This document shows positions 49,917 to 59,536 of a stretch of 64,000 bases of DNA, piece by piece. Each line of letters begins with the position of its first letter. Position 1 is the first letter of the stretch. The stretch is taken from contig NZ_AUMA01000006.1 of assembly GCF_000422565.1 (NCBI RefSeq), positions 124,001-188,000 on the forward strand. The letters run 5' to 3'. This stretch comes from Desulfovibrio aminophilus DSM 12254 (GTDB lineage Bacteria > Desulfobacterota > Desulfovibrionia > Desulfovibrionales > Desulfovibrionaceae). Under the pieces are notes generated by a model that was not told the DNA's origin, made no database searches, and was given only the letters and a program-made list of their open reading frames with translations. A program made the translations under genes and the position numbers.

Positions 49917-51020
49917 TCAATGATTCCGTCGGGACAGGGCCTGCGCACGCAGTTCGCGCAACCGTCGGCCCGATTCCGGACCGAGATCGCGGAGCGCCTC
50001 GGGCAGGCGCACTGCGCGGATGACATGACGGTCGGCCAGGGCGTCGGCTCGGAAGTCCAGCCCCTGATCGGCCTTGGCCAGTTCCAGAAGCGGCTCCAGC
50101 AGATCACGGGCGGCCTCCAGGAGGTCCACCCGGGAGCCCGGGCGCAGTTCGTCGTAGCGGGCCGCCTTCATGTGCAGCAGGGCCGCGATCTCCCCGGCGC
50201 GGATGAACGCCTCGGGCAGACGCAGGCGTGATCCCAGGGCCCGGGCGGGAGGCGCTCCGAGAGCCTCATGGCCGATGTGTCGGGGCCATTTTTCCGGCGG
50301 GGTCAAAGCCTTCCCCAGGTCATGACAGATCGCCATCCAACCGGGAAGAGGCGCTCCCGCCAGTCGGTCGAGCACGGCCAGGGTGTGCGCGAAGACGTCG
50401 GAATCGTGGAATGGCCGCGGCCCGGCCGGCACATCGCGGCACCGCTCCAGTTCCGTGAGCCAGGGCTTGAGACAGCCGGTGTCGGCCAGACTGCGGAAAA
50501 AGAGCGCCGGGCGGGCTCCGGCCAGGGCCTTGAGCACCTCGCGGCCCACGCGCTCGGCGGCCAAGTCGGCGAGAAGACCGGCCTCGGCGGCGCGGCGCAT
50601 GGCCGCGAGCAATTCACCGTGGGGCGTGAAGCCCGGCAATACGGCCAAGAAGCGCGCGGCCCGGTAGGCCCGTAGCGGGTCTACTTCCAGGGCGTCCGGG
50701 GAGCAGGGCCGCAGAACGCGGTGGCGCAGATCCTCCAGGGCCAGGGGATGGCAATGCAGTTCGCCGTCTTCGTCCAGAGCCAGGGAGTTGACCGTGAAGT
50801 CGCGGGCCTCCAAGTCGGACTTCAGCGTACCGCCACGGGGGAAGGCGTACTCCGAACCGTCCAGCCAGAACACGGGGAAGGCCTTGCCAACTTTGAACGC
50901 CTTCGGAAAGCGCCGCTGGAATTCCTCCTCGTCGGCCTCGGTCACGAGAAAGTCCTTGTCGGTCTGGGGCTCACCGAGTAAGAGATTGCGGACGGAGCCG
51001 CCCACGAGCAGGATGCGCAT
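49917..51020 (-). CDS. CCA-adding/poly(A) polymerase-family tRNA nucleotidyltransferase with HD domain
   Basis: A 367-residue class II nucleotidyltransferase: catalytic GGSVRNLLLGEPQTDKDFLV with the metal-binding DxD (DKD), ARDFTVNSLALDEDG, the RAYRAARFLA helix, and a C-terminal HD-type phosphohydrolase segment (HDSDVFAHTLAVLDRLA, MAICHDLGK). It repairs or adds the tRNA 3' CCA. The HD domain resembles the E. coli Cca multifunctional type. Since tRNA-Pro here already encodes CCA, its main role may be repair. Confidence 0.9.
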   Translation of the reverse strand: MRILLVGGSVRNLLLGEPQTDKDFLVTEADEEEFQRRFPKAFKVGKAFPVFWLDGSEYAFPRGGTLKSDLEARDFTVNSLALDEDGELHCHPLALEDLRHRVLRPCSPDALEVDPLRAYRAARFLAVLPGFTPHGELLAAMRRAAEAGLLADLAAERVGREVLKALAGARPALFFRSLADTGCLKPWLTELERCRDVPAGPRPFHDSDVFAHTLAVLDRLAGAPLPGWMAICHDLGKALTPPEKWPRHIGHEALGAPPARALGSRLRLPEAFIRAGEIAALLHMKAARYDELRPGSRVDLLEAARDLLEPLLELAKADQGLDFRADALADRHVIRAVRLPEALRDLGPESGRRLRELRAQALSRRNH

Positions 51021-51069
51021 GCGTCAAAGGTAGCACGGGGCCGCGCTCCACGCCAGGACCGAATCTTCA

Positions 51070-51975
51070 ATGACCGCGGACATTCTCCTCTGGGCCGGAG
51101 GTGATGCGGCGACCGGGCCGTTGACCCCGGACACGCTCGCCTCGGCTCACGCCCTCTGGGCCAGGGATGCGGTCTCCTTCGGCCGCTGGCTTCCGGGCGA
51201 CTTCGTGTTGCCGCCAGGCGGTTCCCGTCCGGTCTGGCGTTCCGCCCGCGCGGCGATCTCTCCTGTTTTTCTCGTGGGCCATTGTTTCTCGACCATGGAT
51301 TTGACTTGGAAATTGTTGGACGCGGGCGTCCTGCCGGAGTGGGGGAGCGTGCTGGCCGTGAGCCAAGAACGTGGCCGAGGACAGTTGCGCCGCCACTGGG
51401 TTTCCCCGCCTGGCAATCTCTACGCCAGCCTTGTCCTGCCGCCGCCGCGCGCGGGTTGGGGTGAGCTGCTGCCGCTCCTGGCGGGATGGTGCTTCAGTCT
51501 GGCCCTGGAGGGACTGGGTGTGCCGACGCGCCTCAAGTGGCCCAACGATTTTCTTCTCCTTGACCAGAAGGTCGCCGGGATGCTCATCGAGGAGCGTGGC
51601 GGCAGACTGGTGCTGGGATTCGGCCTGAATCTGGCCGAGGTTCCGGCTGCGGGAGACTTGCGCCGGGATCGCGCGATTCCGGCCACGGCGCTGCTCCGGG
51701 AGGGGTATTCGCTGACCCCCCTGGAGGCCTGGAATACGCTTGTAAACGCCGTGAGAAAGGTCTATACGGACACTTCCGATGTCGTTGACCCCTCTCGTTT
51801 TCCTCCCCTCGTCACGGAGCGTCTCGCCTGGATGGGCCGGCGGGTGCTCGTCCTTGAGGGGGGAGAGGTCGCCTATCAGGCGAGAATAGCTGGACTTTCA
51901 TCCTCCGGCGGGCTTCTGGTCGAGCACGACGGCAGGCTGGACGTCTTGTATTCCGGGAGTGTGGCCCCGTTGTAG
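51070..51975 (+). CDS. birA: Biotin--[carboxylase] ligase
   Basis: A 301-residue enzyme that activates biotin and attaches it to a carboxylase lysine. The catalytic core shows STMDLTWKLLD, SQERGRGQLRRHW (the GRGRR/Q-type biotinyl-5'-AMP loop), LKWPNDFLL and KVAGMLIEE, then GFGLNLAE. The C-terminal small domain follows. No N-terminal DNA-binding domain like that of E. coli BirA is seen; the first 75 residues are different. It is 48 nt upstream of the pyruvate carboxylase, its likely target. Confidence 0.93.
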   Translation: MTADILLWAGGDAATGPLTPDTLASAHALWARDAVSFGRWLPGDFVLPPGGSRPVWRSARAAISPVFLVGHCFSTMDLTWKLLDAGVLPEWGSVLAVSQERGRGQLRRHWVSPPGNLYASLVLPPPRAGWGELLPLLAGWCFSLALEGLGVPTRLKWPNDFLLLDQKVAGMLIEERGGRLVLGFGLNLAEVPAAGDLRRDRAIPATALLREGYSLTPLEAWNTLVNAVRKVYTDTSDVVDPSRFPPLVTERLAWMGRRVLVLEGGEVAYQARIAGLSSSGGLLVEHDGRLDVLYSGSVAPL

Positions 51976-52023
51976 GGGGCGCGGTCGCGGCGCGGATCAA
52001 CCGTGCATGGGGGAATGCGGGCC

Positions 52024-55000
52024 ATGAGAGTCAAGTCGTTCGAAGAGGTGCTCAAGGAACTCCGGGGAAAGCCCATTGTTGTGGCCAACCGGGGCATCCC
52101 CGCCCGGCGCATCTGCCGGTCGATCACCGAGATGTTCGAGGGCGTGGCCGTGATGACGGCCACCGACACGGACAAGACGTCGCCCGCCACGACCGGCGCA
52201 CATGAACTCCTCCTTCTAGGGGAAGATCCGCGCTCCTATCTGAATCTCGACCTGATCATCAAGCTGGCGCGCGACCGGGGCGCGATCGCCATCCATCCGG
52301 GCTGGGGCTTCGCGGCCGAGGACGACACCTTTCCGGCCAAGTGCGCCGAGGCGGGCATCGCCTTCATCGGCCCCACTCGCGAGGCCATGCACACCCTGGG
52401 CAACAAGGTGGCCGTGCGCAAGCTGGCAGAAGAACTGGGCATCCCGGTAGTGCCTGGGTCGCCCGAAGCGGTGAGCGTGCCCGAGGCCCGCGAGATAGCC
52501 AAGAAGATCGGCTTCCCGATCATGCTCAAGGCCGAGGGCGGCGGCGGCGGACGCGGCATCTACGAGGTCTTTTCCGAGGACCAGCTGGAGTCGGCCTTCT
52601 CCAAGGCTTCGGCGCTGGCCCAGGCGTCCTTCGGCAACCCGCGCCTGTACGTGGAAAAGCTGCTCACCTCGGTGCGCCACATCGAGATTCAGGTGGCCGC
52701 CGACAAGCACGGCAATGTCTTCGCCTTCGACGAACGCGACTGCACGGTGCAGCGCAACCACCAGAAGCTCATCGAGATCACGCCCTCGCCCTGGTCCAAG
52801 ATGACCCCGGAACTGCGGGAGCGACTCAAGGAGTACTCCCGCCGCCTGGTCTCCGCCGTGGGCTACTATTCTTTGTGCACCGTGGAGTTCCTGGTGGACA
52901 AGGACGCCACGCCGTATCTCATCGAGGTCAACACCCGCCTCCAGGTGGAGCACGGCATCACCGAATGTCGCTACGGCATCGACCTGGTGGAGGAGCAGAT
53001 CGCCATCGCCTTCGGGGCGAAACTGCGGTTCACCGAGGAGAACACCAAGCCCTTCCAGTGGGCCATGCAGGTGCGCGTGAACTGCGAGGATCCGCAGAAG
53101 GACTTCTCGCCCAACGCGGGCCGCATCGCCCGCTACGTCTCTCCGGGCGGCCAGGGCGTGCGCATCGACTCCTGCATCTGCGCGGGCTACAACTTCCCGG
53201 CCCAGTACGACTCGGCGGCCTCGCTGCTGATCACCTATGGCCGCACCTGGATCAAGGTCGTCCAGCTCATGCGCCGTGCCCTGCGCGAGTACATGATCGG
53301 CGGGCTCAAGACGACCATCACCTTCCATCGCCAGGTGATCAAGAATCCCGACTTCATCAGCGGCGACTACGACACGAATTTCGTGCGCGACAAGCGTCAC
53401 GAACTCATGGCTTACCGGGACAAGGAGCCGGATTCCCTTCGCCTGTCCCGTCTGGTCTGCGAGATTTCGGCCAGGGGATACAATCCCTTCGTCCAACTCG
53501 GGGAGTATCGCGGCCGCGAGGACCGGCGCCTGGGAACCTTCAAGTTCGTGCGTCCGCCGGAGACCTCCTCTTGGTTCGAGCCCCGCGTCACCCGGGGCAT
53601 GAGCCGCGACGCCATCCTGAACGCCCTGCGCGAGGACCGGGAGCAGGGCATCGTGCATTTCACGGACACGACCACCCGCGACATCACCCAGTCCAACAGC
53701 GGCAACCGGTTCCGTCTGGCCGAGGATCGGCTCGTGGGCCCCTATCTGGACCGCTGCGGTTTCTTCTCCCTGGAGAACGGCGGAGGCGCGCATTTCCACG
53801 TGGCCATGCTGGCCAACATGACCTACCCCTTCTCCGAGGCGGCGGAGTGGAACAAATTCGCGCCCAAGACGTTGAAGCAGATCCTCATCCGCTCCACCAA
53901 CGTTCTGGGCTACAAGCCGCAGCCCAGAAACCTGATGCGCCTCACCGGCGAGATGGTCTGCGAACACTACGACGTCATCCGCTGCTTCGACTTCCTGAAT
54001 CACGTGGAGAACATGCGGCCCTTCGCCGAGGTGGTCCTGGCCTCCAAGCGGCACATCTTCGAGCCCGCGTTGTCCATGTCCTGGGCCAAGGGCTTCGACG
54101 CCAAGTACTACCTGGAAGTCACCGACGAGATCCTGGCCATGTGCGCCGACGTGGCCGGCGTGAGCAGGAAGAAGGCCCAGCGCCTGATCATGCTCGGGCT
54201 CAAGGACATGGGCGGCGTCTGCCCGCCCCGGTTCATGCGCGAGATCATCGCCGCCATCCGCAAGAAGTACCCCGAACTGGTGCTGCATTCCCACCGGCAC
54301 TATACGGACGGCCTGTTCGTGCCGACCATGGGCGCGGCCGCCGAGGCCGGTGCCCACGTGGTGGACGTGGCCATCGGCGCGGCCGTGCGCTGGTACGGCC
54401 AGGGCGAGGTGCTCTCCACGGCGGCCTACATTGAGGACGAACTGGGCCTCAAGAGCCACCTGGACAAGGACATGATCCGGGCCACGGGCTTCGCCCTGAA
54501 GCAGATCATGCCTTACTACGACCGCTATACCGCGCCGTACTTCCAGGGCATCGATCACGACGTGGTCCAGCACGGCATGCCCGGCGGCGCCACCTCCTCC
54601 TCGCAGGAGGGCGCGCTCAAGCAGGGCTACATCCATCTGTTGCCCTACATGCTCAAGTTCCTGGCGGGCACACGCAAGATCGTGCGCTATCATGACGTGA
54701 CCCCCGGCTCGCAGATCACCTGGAACACGGCCTTCCTGGCCGTGACCGGGGCCTACAAACGCGGCGGCAACATCGAAGTGCGCCGTTTGCTGAACATCCT
54801 GGACATCGTCAACCTGGCCCCGGCGAAGGATCTGACGAGCCTGGAGAAGGAGGCCCGCCTGGACCTCTACCGCGACAGCAACGACGCCTTCCGCAACCTG
54901 CTTCTGGGAAAGTTCGGCAAGCTGCCCCTGGGGTTCCCGGAAGACTGGGTCTACCAGAGCGCCTTCGGCAAGGACTGGGAAAAGGCCCTTGCCGAGCGCA

Positions 55001-55746
55001 CCGAGGAGTCGCCCTTGGCCAGCCTCTCGGACGTGGATCTGGACGCCGAGCACCGTGTCATCTCCCAGCGCATCGGCCGTGAGCCCTCGGCCGAGGAGTT
55101 CGTGCTCTACCTGAACCACCCGGCCGACGCCATCAAGACCATCGACTTCTACGAGAAGTACGGCAACCCCAACAACCTGCCGCTGGACGTCTGGTTCGAG
55201 GGATTGGAGAAAAACCGGCCGTTGCACTTCCAGGGCGATTGCGGCAAGCCGCACACCATGCGCATCCTGGACATCTCCGAGCCCGACGAGCACGGCATGA
55301 GCACGGTGCGTTACGTCATGGACTCCGAGATCATGAGCCACATGGTCAAGGTGCGTGAGCCCCTGCATGTGGACAAGGACGCCGAGGAGATGGCTGATCC
55401 GGGCAACCCGTATCATGTTGGTTCGCCCTCCAACGGCGACCTCTGGGTCATGCACGTGCGCCCCGGCGATGTGGTCAGAAAGGGCGAAGAGATCTTCAAC
55501 ATCTCCATCATGAAGCAGGAGAAGGCGATCATCGCGCCCGTGGACGGCGTGGTGCGTCGCGTGCTCAAAGTCGCCAACTTCCAGGAGGACCGCAAGATGG
55601 TCCCGGTGAAGGAAGGGGAACTTCTCGTGGAGCTGGGGCCCAGCCCCCGCACCTGTCCCACCTGCAAGGGGTTCATCCCCCTGGAAGATTGCAAATATTG
55701 CCCGAGATGCGGGCAGAAGTTGGAGGTCGCCGCCCGCAAGGGGTGA
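52024..55746 (+). CDS. pyc: Pyruvate carboxylase with variant carboxyltransferase domain and C-terminal zinc ribbon
   Basis: A 1240-residue single-chain carboxylase making oxaloacetate from pyruvate. The biotin carboxylase domain comes first (GIPARRICRSITEMFEG, AEGGGGGRGIYEV, VEKLLTSVRHIEIQVAADKHG). The carboxyltransferase domain is divergent: TRDITQS replaces RDAHQS, keeping Asp and Gln; LGLKDMGGVCPP keeps the carbamylated Lys; HSHRHYTDG keeps the HxH metal ligands. The biotin Lys is K1164 in IMKQEK, not AMKM. After it come CPTC and DCKYCPRC (1211-1229), a zinc-ribbon tail not found in standard PC. Starts at 52003 or 52015 are also possible. Confidence 0.9.
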   Translation: MRVKSFEEVLKELRGKPIVVANRGIPARRICRSITEMFEGVAVMTATDTDKTSPATTGAHELLLLGEDPRSYLNLDLIIKLARDRGAIAIHPGWGFAAEDDTFPAKCAEAGIAFIGPTREAMHTLGNKVAVRKLAEELGIPVVPGSPEAVSVPEAREIAKKIGFPIMLKAEGGGGGRGIYEVFSEDQLESAFSKASALAQASFGNPRLYVEKLLTSVRHIEIQVAADKHGNVFAFDERDCTVQRNHQKLIEITPSPWSKMTPELRERLKEYSRRLVSAVGYYSLCTVEFLVDKDATPYLIEVNTRLQVEHGITECRYGIDLVEEQIAIAFGAKLRFTEENTKPFQWAMQVRVNCEDPQKDFSPNAGRIARYVSPGGQGVRIDSCICAGYNFPAQYDSAASLLITYGRTWIKVVQLMRRALREYMIGGLKTTITFHRQVIKNPDFISGDYDTNFVRDKRHELMAYRDKEPDSLRLSRLVCEISARGYNPFVQLGEYRGREDRRLGTFKFVRPPETSSWFEPRVTRGMSRDAILNALREDREQGIVHFTDTTTRDITQSNSGNRFRLAEDRLVGPYLDRCGFFSLENGGGAHFHVAMLANMTYPFSEAAEWNKFAPKTLKQILIRSTNVLGYKPQPRNLMRLTGEMVCEHYDVIRCFDFLNHVENMRPFAEVVLASKRHIFEPALSMSWAKGFDAKYYLEVTDEILAMCADVAGVSRKKAQRLIMLGLKDMGGVCPPRFMREIIAAIRKKYPELVLHSHRHYTDGLFVPTMGAAAEAGAHVVDVAIGAAVRWYGQGEVLSTAAYIEDELGLKSHLDKDMIRATGFALKQIMPYYDRYTAPYFQGIDHDVVQHGMPGGATSSSQEGALKQGYIHLLPYMLKFLAGTRKIVRYHDVTPGSQITWNTAFLAVTGAYKRGGNIEVRRLLNILDIVNLAPAKDLTSLEKEARLDLYRDSNDAFRNLLLGKFGKLPLGFPEDWVYQSAFGKDWEKALAERTEESPLASLSDVDLDAEHRVISQRIGREPSAEEFVLYLNHPADAIKTIDFYEKYGNPNNLPLDVWFEGLEKNRPLHFQGDCGKPHTMRILDISEPDEHGMSTVRYVMDSEIMSHMVKVREPLHVDKDAEEMADPGNPYHVGSPSNGDLWVMHVRPGDVVRKGEEIFNISIMKQEKAIIAPVDGVVRRVLKVANFQEDRKMVPVKEGELLVELGPSPRTCPTCKGFIPLEDCKYCPRCGQKLEVAARKG

Positions 55747-55793
55747 ATGCGTCCAATCATTGACGAAAACGGGTTTGAAGGGATAAATTAACT

Positions 55794-55814
55794 ACCCCTC
55801 GGCCAGGGGTTTTT
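55794..55814 (+). terminator. Terminator between pyc and pps
   Basis: A 6-bp stem ACCCCT/AGGGGT with loop CGGCC and five T. It lies 48 nt after the pyc stop and 49 nt before pps. A possible promoter (TTGACG at 55760, TAAATT at 55784) overlaps this region. Confidence 0.75.
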
Positions 55815-55862
55815 GCTCCGGCACGACCGGGCACCGACATCGACCACGTCAAGGAGGAGTGC

Positions 55863-58800
55863 ATGGCCACGGTACAAAAGAAGGCGGCCGCCAGGAAGGA
55901 CGCCCCCAAGGACGCCGCAGCGCCCGCCAAACCGGTTGCCCAGAAGGACGAGCTCTTGCAGCGAATGGTCCTGACCGGCCCCGACATCGTGGCCATCGGC
56001 GAAGAGGCCGAACTGCTCGTCGGGGGAAAGAACTACAACACCGCCATCATCAGTCAGGTGGGGTACATCCGCGCCCCCCAGTTCCGCGCCATCTCCTCCA
56101 TCGCCTTCCATAAGATTCTCGACGAAACCCGGGTGAACGCCTCGGTGGTCCGCTCCCTGGTCGACAAGGAGTACAACTCCACCGACTGGAGCAACGACGA
56201 GATCAACAAGGATCCTGAATATCTGCGCAAATTCGTGCGCGCCGTGGCCCTGAAGATCCGCGCCGAGTCCGTGAAGCAGAAGGGCACGCCGATCAAGCTG
56301 CGGACCTTCATCAACAACGTGGTCGAGGGCTTCGCCACCTCGCCAGAGGGCATCGACCAACTGCGGAAGCGCTCCGTTCTCGTGCAGGCGGCCATTCTTT
56401 CCGTGGAACTGCCCAAGGACGTGGCCGACGCCGTGCGTCAGGCCTACCAGGCCATCTGCAAGGAAGCGGCCATGGAGAACGAGCCCGTGGCCGTGCGCTC
56501 CTCGGCGGCGGGCGAAGACAGCCGCAAGAAGGCCTTCGCCGGGCTTCAGGACACCTACCTGAACATCGTGGGCGAAGACCAGGTGGTCGAAGCCTATCAC
56601 TGGGACTGTTCCTCGGCCTACAACCTGCGCAGCATGACCTACCGCCGCGAGGCCATTCTGGACGCCGTGATCCAGGCCGAGGCCACCGGCAACGACGAAC
56701 TGGCGGAGCAGGCCAAGAAGGAATGGGCCATCGAGGGCACCTCGCTCTCGGTCTGCATCATGCGCATGATCAATCCGGTGATCTCGGGTACGGCGTTCTC
56801 CGCCGATACGGCCACCGGTTGCCGGGGCACCGACCGCAACGATTTGGTCTCCATCGACGCCAGCTACGGCCTCGGCGAGGCCGTGGTGGGCGGCATGGTC
56901 ACCCCGGACAAATTCTACGTCTTCCAGCGCGACGACGGCTCGGAGGTGGTCATCCGCTTCATGGGCTGCAAGGAGCGCAAGATCGTCTACGAGGACGACC
57001 GCTCGGGCACCAAACTGGTCAAGGTGGATGAGAACCTCGTCTACCGCTGGTCCCTGTCCCTGGCCCAGGCGGAAGAGGTGGCGCGCGGCGTGCGGGCCAT
57101 CTCCAAGGCCTACGGCGGGATCATCATGGACACCGAGTTCTGCATCGACTCCTCGGATCGTCTCTGGTTCGTACAGGCCCGGCCGGAGACCCGCTGGAAC
57201 GAGGAGTTGGAGAACCACCCCCATACGATTTTCATGCGCCGCCGCGAGGTGGAGCCCAAGCATGTGGCGGACGCCGAGATCATTGTCGAGGGCAACGGCG
57301 CCTCCCGCGGCGCGGGGCAGGGCACGGTGCGCTTCCTGCGTTCGGCCCTGGAGCTGAACAAGGTCAACAAGGGCGACATCCTGGCCGCCGACCGCACCGA
57401 CCCGGACATGGTTCCGGGCATGCGCATCGCCTCGGCCATTCTGGCCGACGTGGGCGGCGACACGAGCCACGCGGCCATCACCTCCCGCGAACTGGGCATC
57501 CCGGCGGTCATCGGCATCCAGCGGATGGAGGCCCTGCGCTCCCTGGACGGCTGCGAGGTCACGGTGGACGGCTCGCGGGGTCGGGTCTACCGGGGCCTGC
57601 TCCCGCTCATCGAGGTGGGCGGCGAGATCGACGTGAGCCAACTGCCGACCACCAAGACCAAGGTCGGCCTGATTCTGGCCGACGTGGGCCAGGCCCTGTT
57701 CCTCTCGCGGCTGCGCAATGTGCCGGACTTCGAGGTGGGACTGCTGCGCGCCGAGTTCATGCTCGGCAACATCAGCGTCCATCCGTTGGCCTTGGAGGCC
57801 TACGACAACGGCACCCTGGACCGGCTCGTGCAGGAGAAGCTCAAGGAGCTGGATTCTCACCTGACCAAGGTGATGAAGGACCAGCTGGCCTCCGGCCTGA
57901 TCACCATGCATCTCTCGTTGCGGTCCTACGTGGGACGGCTCACAGGCCTGTCCCGCGAGATGGAGGCCCTGTCCGAGGGATCCGGTGCCAGGGGCACCGA
58001 CGAGGTTCTGGCCCAGCATCGCCGCATGCGTGAACTGGAGAAGCGCCTCGACGAATGCATCGAGCACGCCACCGAGCGCCTGGACAGCCTGAAGACCTCC
58101 GTGGACCTGGGAGCCCACTTGGCCGTGGTCCTTGGGCACTTCGATCTGCTGGAGCCCGCTCCGCTCAATGATCCCGAGGCGCTCAAGCTGCGCCAGGACC
58201 ACGAGCGCGACGTGCAGGCCCACATGGCCCGGGTCAAGGACGATCCCAAGGTTCTCGAAGTGCTGGACCGCATCCGCGCCCTGCGCGAGGAAGTGGCCCT
58301 GAAGATGGGCCTTGAGTCCGAGATGGACGAGGCCCGCACGCTCTCCTACCGGATCAAGAAGCTTCTGGACTCGCGCGGTTTCCGCACCGGCAAGGAAAAC
58401 TACATCCAGACCCTGTCCCAGGGCTTGGCCCTGTTCGCCATGGCCTTCTACGGCAAGGACATCGTCTACCGGACCACGGACTTCAAGTCCAACGAGTACC
58501 GCAACCTCCTGGGCGGTTCCTTGTTCGAGAATCACGAGGACAACCCCATGCTCGGCTACCGGGGCGTGTCCCGCAACATCCACGACTGGGAACTGGAAGC
58601 CTTCAAGCTGGCCCGGGGCATCTTCGGCGGCAAGAACCTCTGCCTCATGCTGCCCTTCGTGCGCACTCTGGAAGAAGCCCGCAGCATGAAGCGTTACCTG
58701 AAGCAGGTGCACAATCTTCAGTCCGGCAAGGACGGGCTCAAGCTCATCCTCATGTCCGAGATTCCGTCCAACGCCATCCTCTGCAAGGAGTTCCTCCAGG

Positions 58801-59465
58801 AGGTGGACGGCTTCTCCCTGGGGTCCAACGACATGACCCAGATGGTCCTGGCCACGGACCGCGACAACGCCCGGCTCCAGCACATCTATGACGAGGAGGA
58901 TCCGGCGGTGGTCTGGGCCATCCTGGTCACGATCTTCGCCGGCCAGAAGTACGGCAAGAAGGTCGGCTTCTGTGGTCAGGGCGTGTCCAACAGCGTCATC
59001 CTGCGCGGCCTGGTGGCCATCGCGGGCATCGTCTCGGCCTCGGTGGTCCCGGACACCTACCACCAGACCAAGATGGACATGGGCGCGGTGGAGGCCGAGA
59101 ACATCGCCTGTTCCGAGCTGGGATCCTGGATCAAGCTCCAGCACTTCAATCGCCTCAAGAAGCTTTTGGAGGACAACGGTTACGGCCACATCCTCAAGAA
59201 GTACAAGAGCCCCGAGGATCTCATGGAATGGTACGAGGGTGAGCTGGACCGCTTCGCCGAACAGCTCCGCGACCACATGGAGACCGCCAAGGAGCAGTTC
59301 TATCGCCAGGAGATGGACCAATACCGGGCCACGTTCCACAAGCCCGTGATCTACGCCAGCTGGGATTGGGACCAGACCGTGCGCAATGCCCTGCACCACG
59401 CCGGGTTCGCCGACTTCGCGGAGCAGGCAAAGGCCCTGGAGGCCCAGCGTGCCAAGACCTTCTGA
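55863..59465 (+). CDS. ppsA: Phosphoenolpyruvate synthase, long form
   Basis: A 1200-residue enzyme converting pyruvate, ATP and water to PEP, AMP and Pi. The N-terminal ATP-grasp part (VAVRSSAAGEDSRKKAFAGLQDTYLN) is followed by the phosphohistidine domain with H536 in GGDTSHAAITSRELGIPAVIG. The C-terminal PEP-binding barrel shows SLGSNDMTQMVLATDRDN and the catalytic Cys1037 in GFCGQGVSN. E. coli PpsA has about 792 residues; the extra length is a helical middle section (about 600-900) and about 130 residues after the barrel. AAGGAGG precedes the ATG. Next to pyc it forms a pyruvate-to-PEP/oxaloacetate branch point. Confidence 0.93.
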   Translation: MATVQKKAAARKDAPKDAAAPAKPVAQKDELLQRMVLTGPDIVAIGEEAELLVGGKNYNTAIISQVGYIRAPQFRAISSIAFHKILDETRVNASVVRSLVDKEYNSTDWSNDEINKDPEYLRKFVRAVALKIRAESVKQKGTPIKLRTFINNVVEGFATSPEGIDQLRKRSVLVQAAILSVELPKDVADAVRQAYQAICKEAAMENEPVAVRSSAAGEDSRKKAFAGLQDTYLNIVGEDQVVEAYHWDCSSAYNLRSMTYRREAILDAVIQAEATGNDELAEQAKKEWAIEGTSLSVCIMRMINPVISGTAFSADTATGCRGTDRNDLVSIDASYGLGEAVVGGMVTPDKFYVFQRDDGSEVVIRFMGCKERKIVYEDDRSGTKLVKVDENLVYRWSLSLAQAEEVARGVRAISKAYGGIIMDTEFCIDSSDRLWFVQARPETRWNEELENHPHTIFMRRREVEPKHVADAEIIVEGNGASRGAGQGTVRFLRSALELNKVNKGDILAADRTDPDMVPGMRIASAILADVGGDTSHAAITSRELGIPAVIGIQRMEALRSLDGCEVTVDGSRGRVYRGLLPLIEVGGEIDVSQLPTTKTKVGLILADVGQALFLSRLRNVPDFEVGLLRAEFMLGNISVHPLALEAYDNGTLDRLVQEKLKELDSHLTKVMKDQLASGLITMHLSLRSYVGRLTGLSREMEALSEGSGARGTDEVLAQHRRMRELEKRLDECIEHATERLDSLKTSVDLGAHLAVVLGHFDLLEPAPLNDPEALKLRQDHERDVQAHMARVKDDPKVLEVLDRIRALREEVALKMGLESEMDEARTLSYRIKKLLDSRGFRTGKENYIQTLSQGLALFAMAFYGKDIVYRTTDFKSNEYRNLLGGSLFENHEDNPMLGYRGVSRNIHDWELEAFKLARGIFGGKNLCLMLPFVRTLEEARSMKRYLKQVHNLQSGKDGLKLILMSEIPSNAILCKEFLQEVDGFSLGSNDMTQMVLATDRDNARLQHIYDEEDPAVVWAILVTIFAGQKYGKKVGFCGQGVSNSVILRGLVAIAGIVSASVVPDTYHQTKMDMGAVEAENIACSELGSWIKLQHFNRLKKLLEDNGYGHILKKYKSPEDLMEWYEGELDRFAEQLRDHMETAKEQFYRQEMDQYRATFHKPVIYASWDWDQTVRNALHHAGFADFAEQAKALEAQRAKTF

Positions 59466-59485
59466 GTCTGAAGGCACATGAAATG

Positions 59486-59522
59486 AAAAGCCCCGGTCCG
59501 CGCGCGGATCGGGGCTTTTTTT
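59486..59522. terminator. Bidirectional terminator between pps and the DUF748 gene
   Basis: A 14-bp stem AAAGCCCCGGTCCG/CGGATCGGGGCTTT (one mismatch or wobble) with T-runs on both strands, between convergent genes. Confidence 0.92.
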
Positions 59523-59536
59523 CATCGCGTCCGGGT

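Noticed and set aside
52216-55455. Long open frame on the minus strand opposite pyruvate carboxylase
   Set aside because: Same reason: mirror of a well-supported gene, no recognisable protein features.
55788-59525. Very long open frame on the minus strand opposite the PEP synthase
   Set aside because: It is a codon-bias shadow in GC-rich DNA; its translation is His/Val/Gly-rich without domains, while the plus strand encodes a complete enzyme with all motifs.
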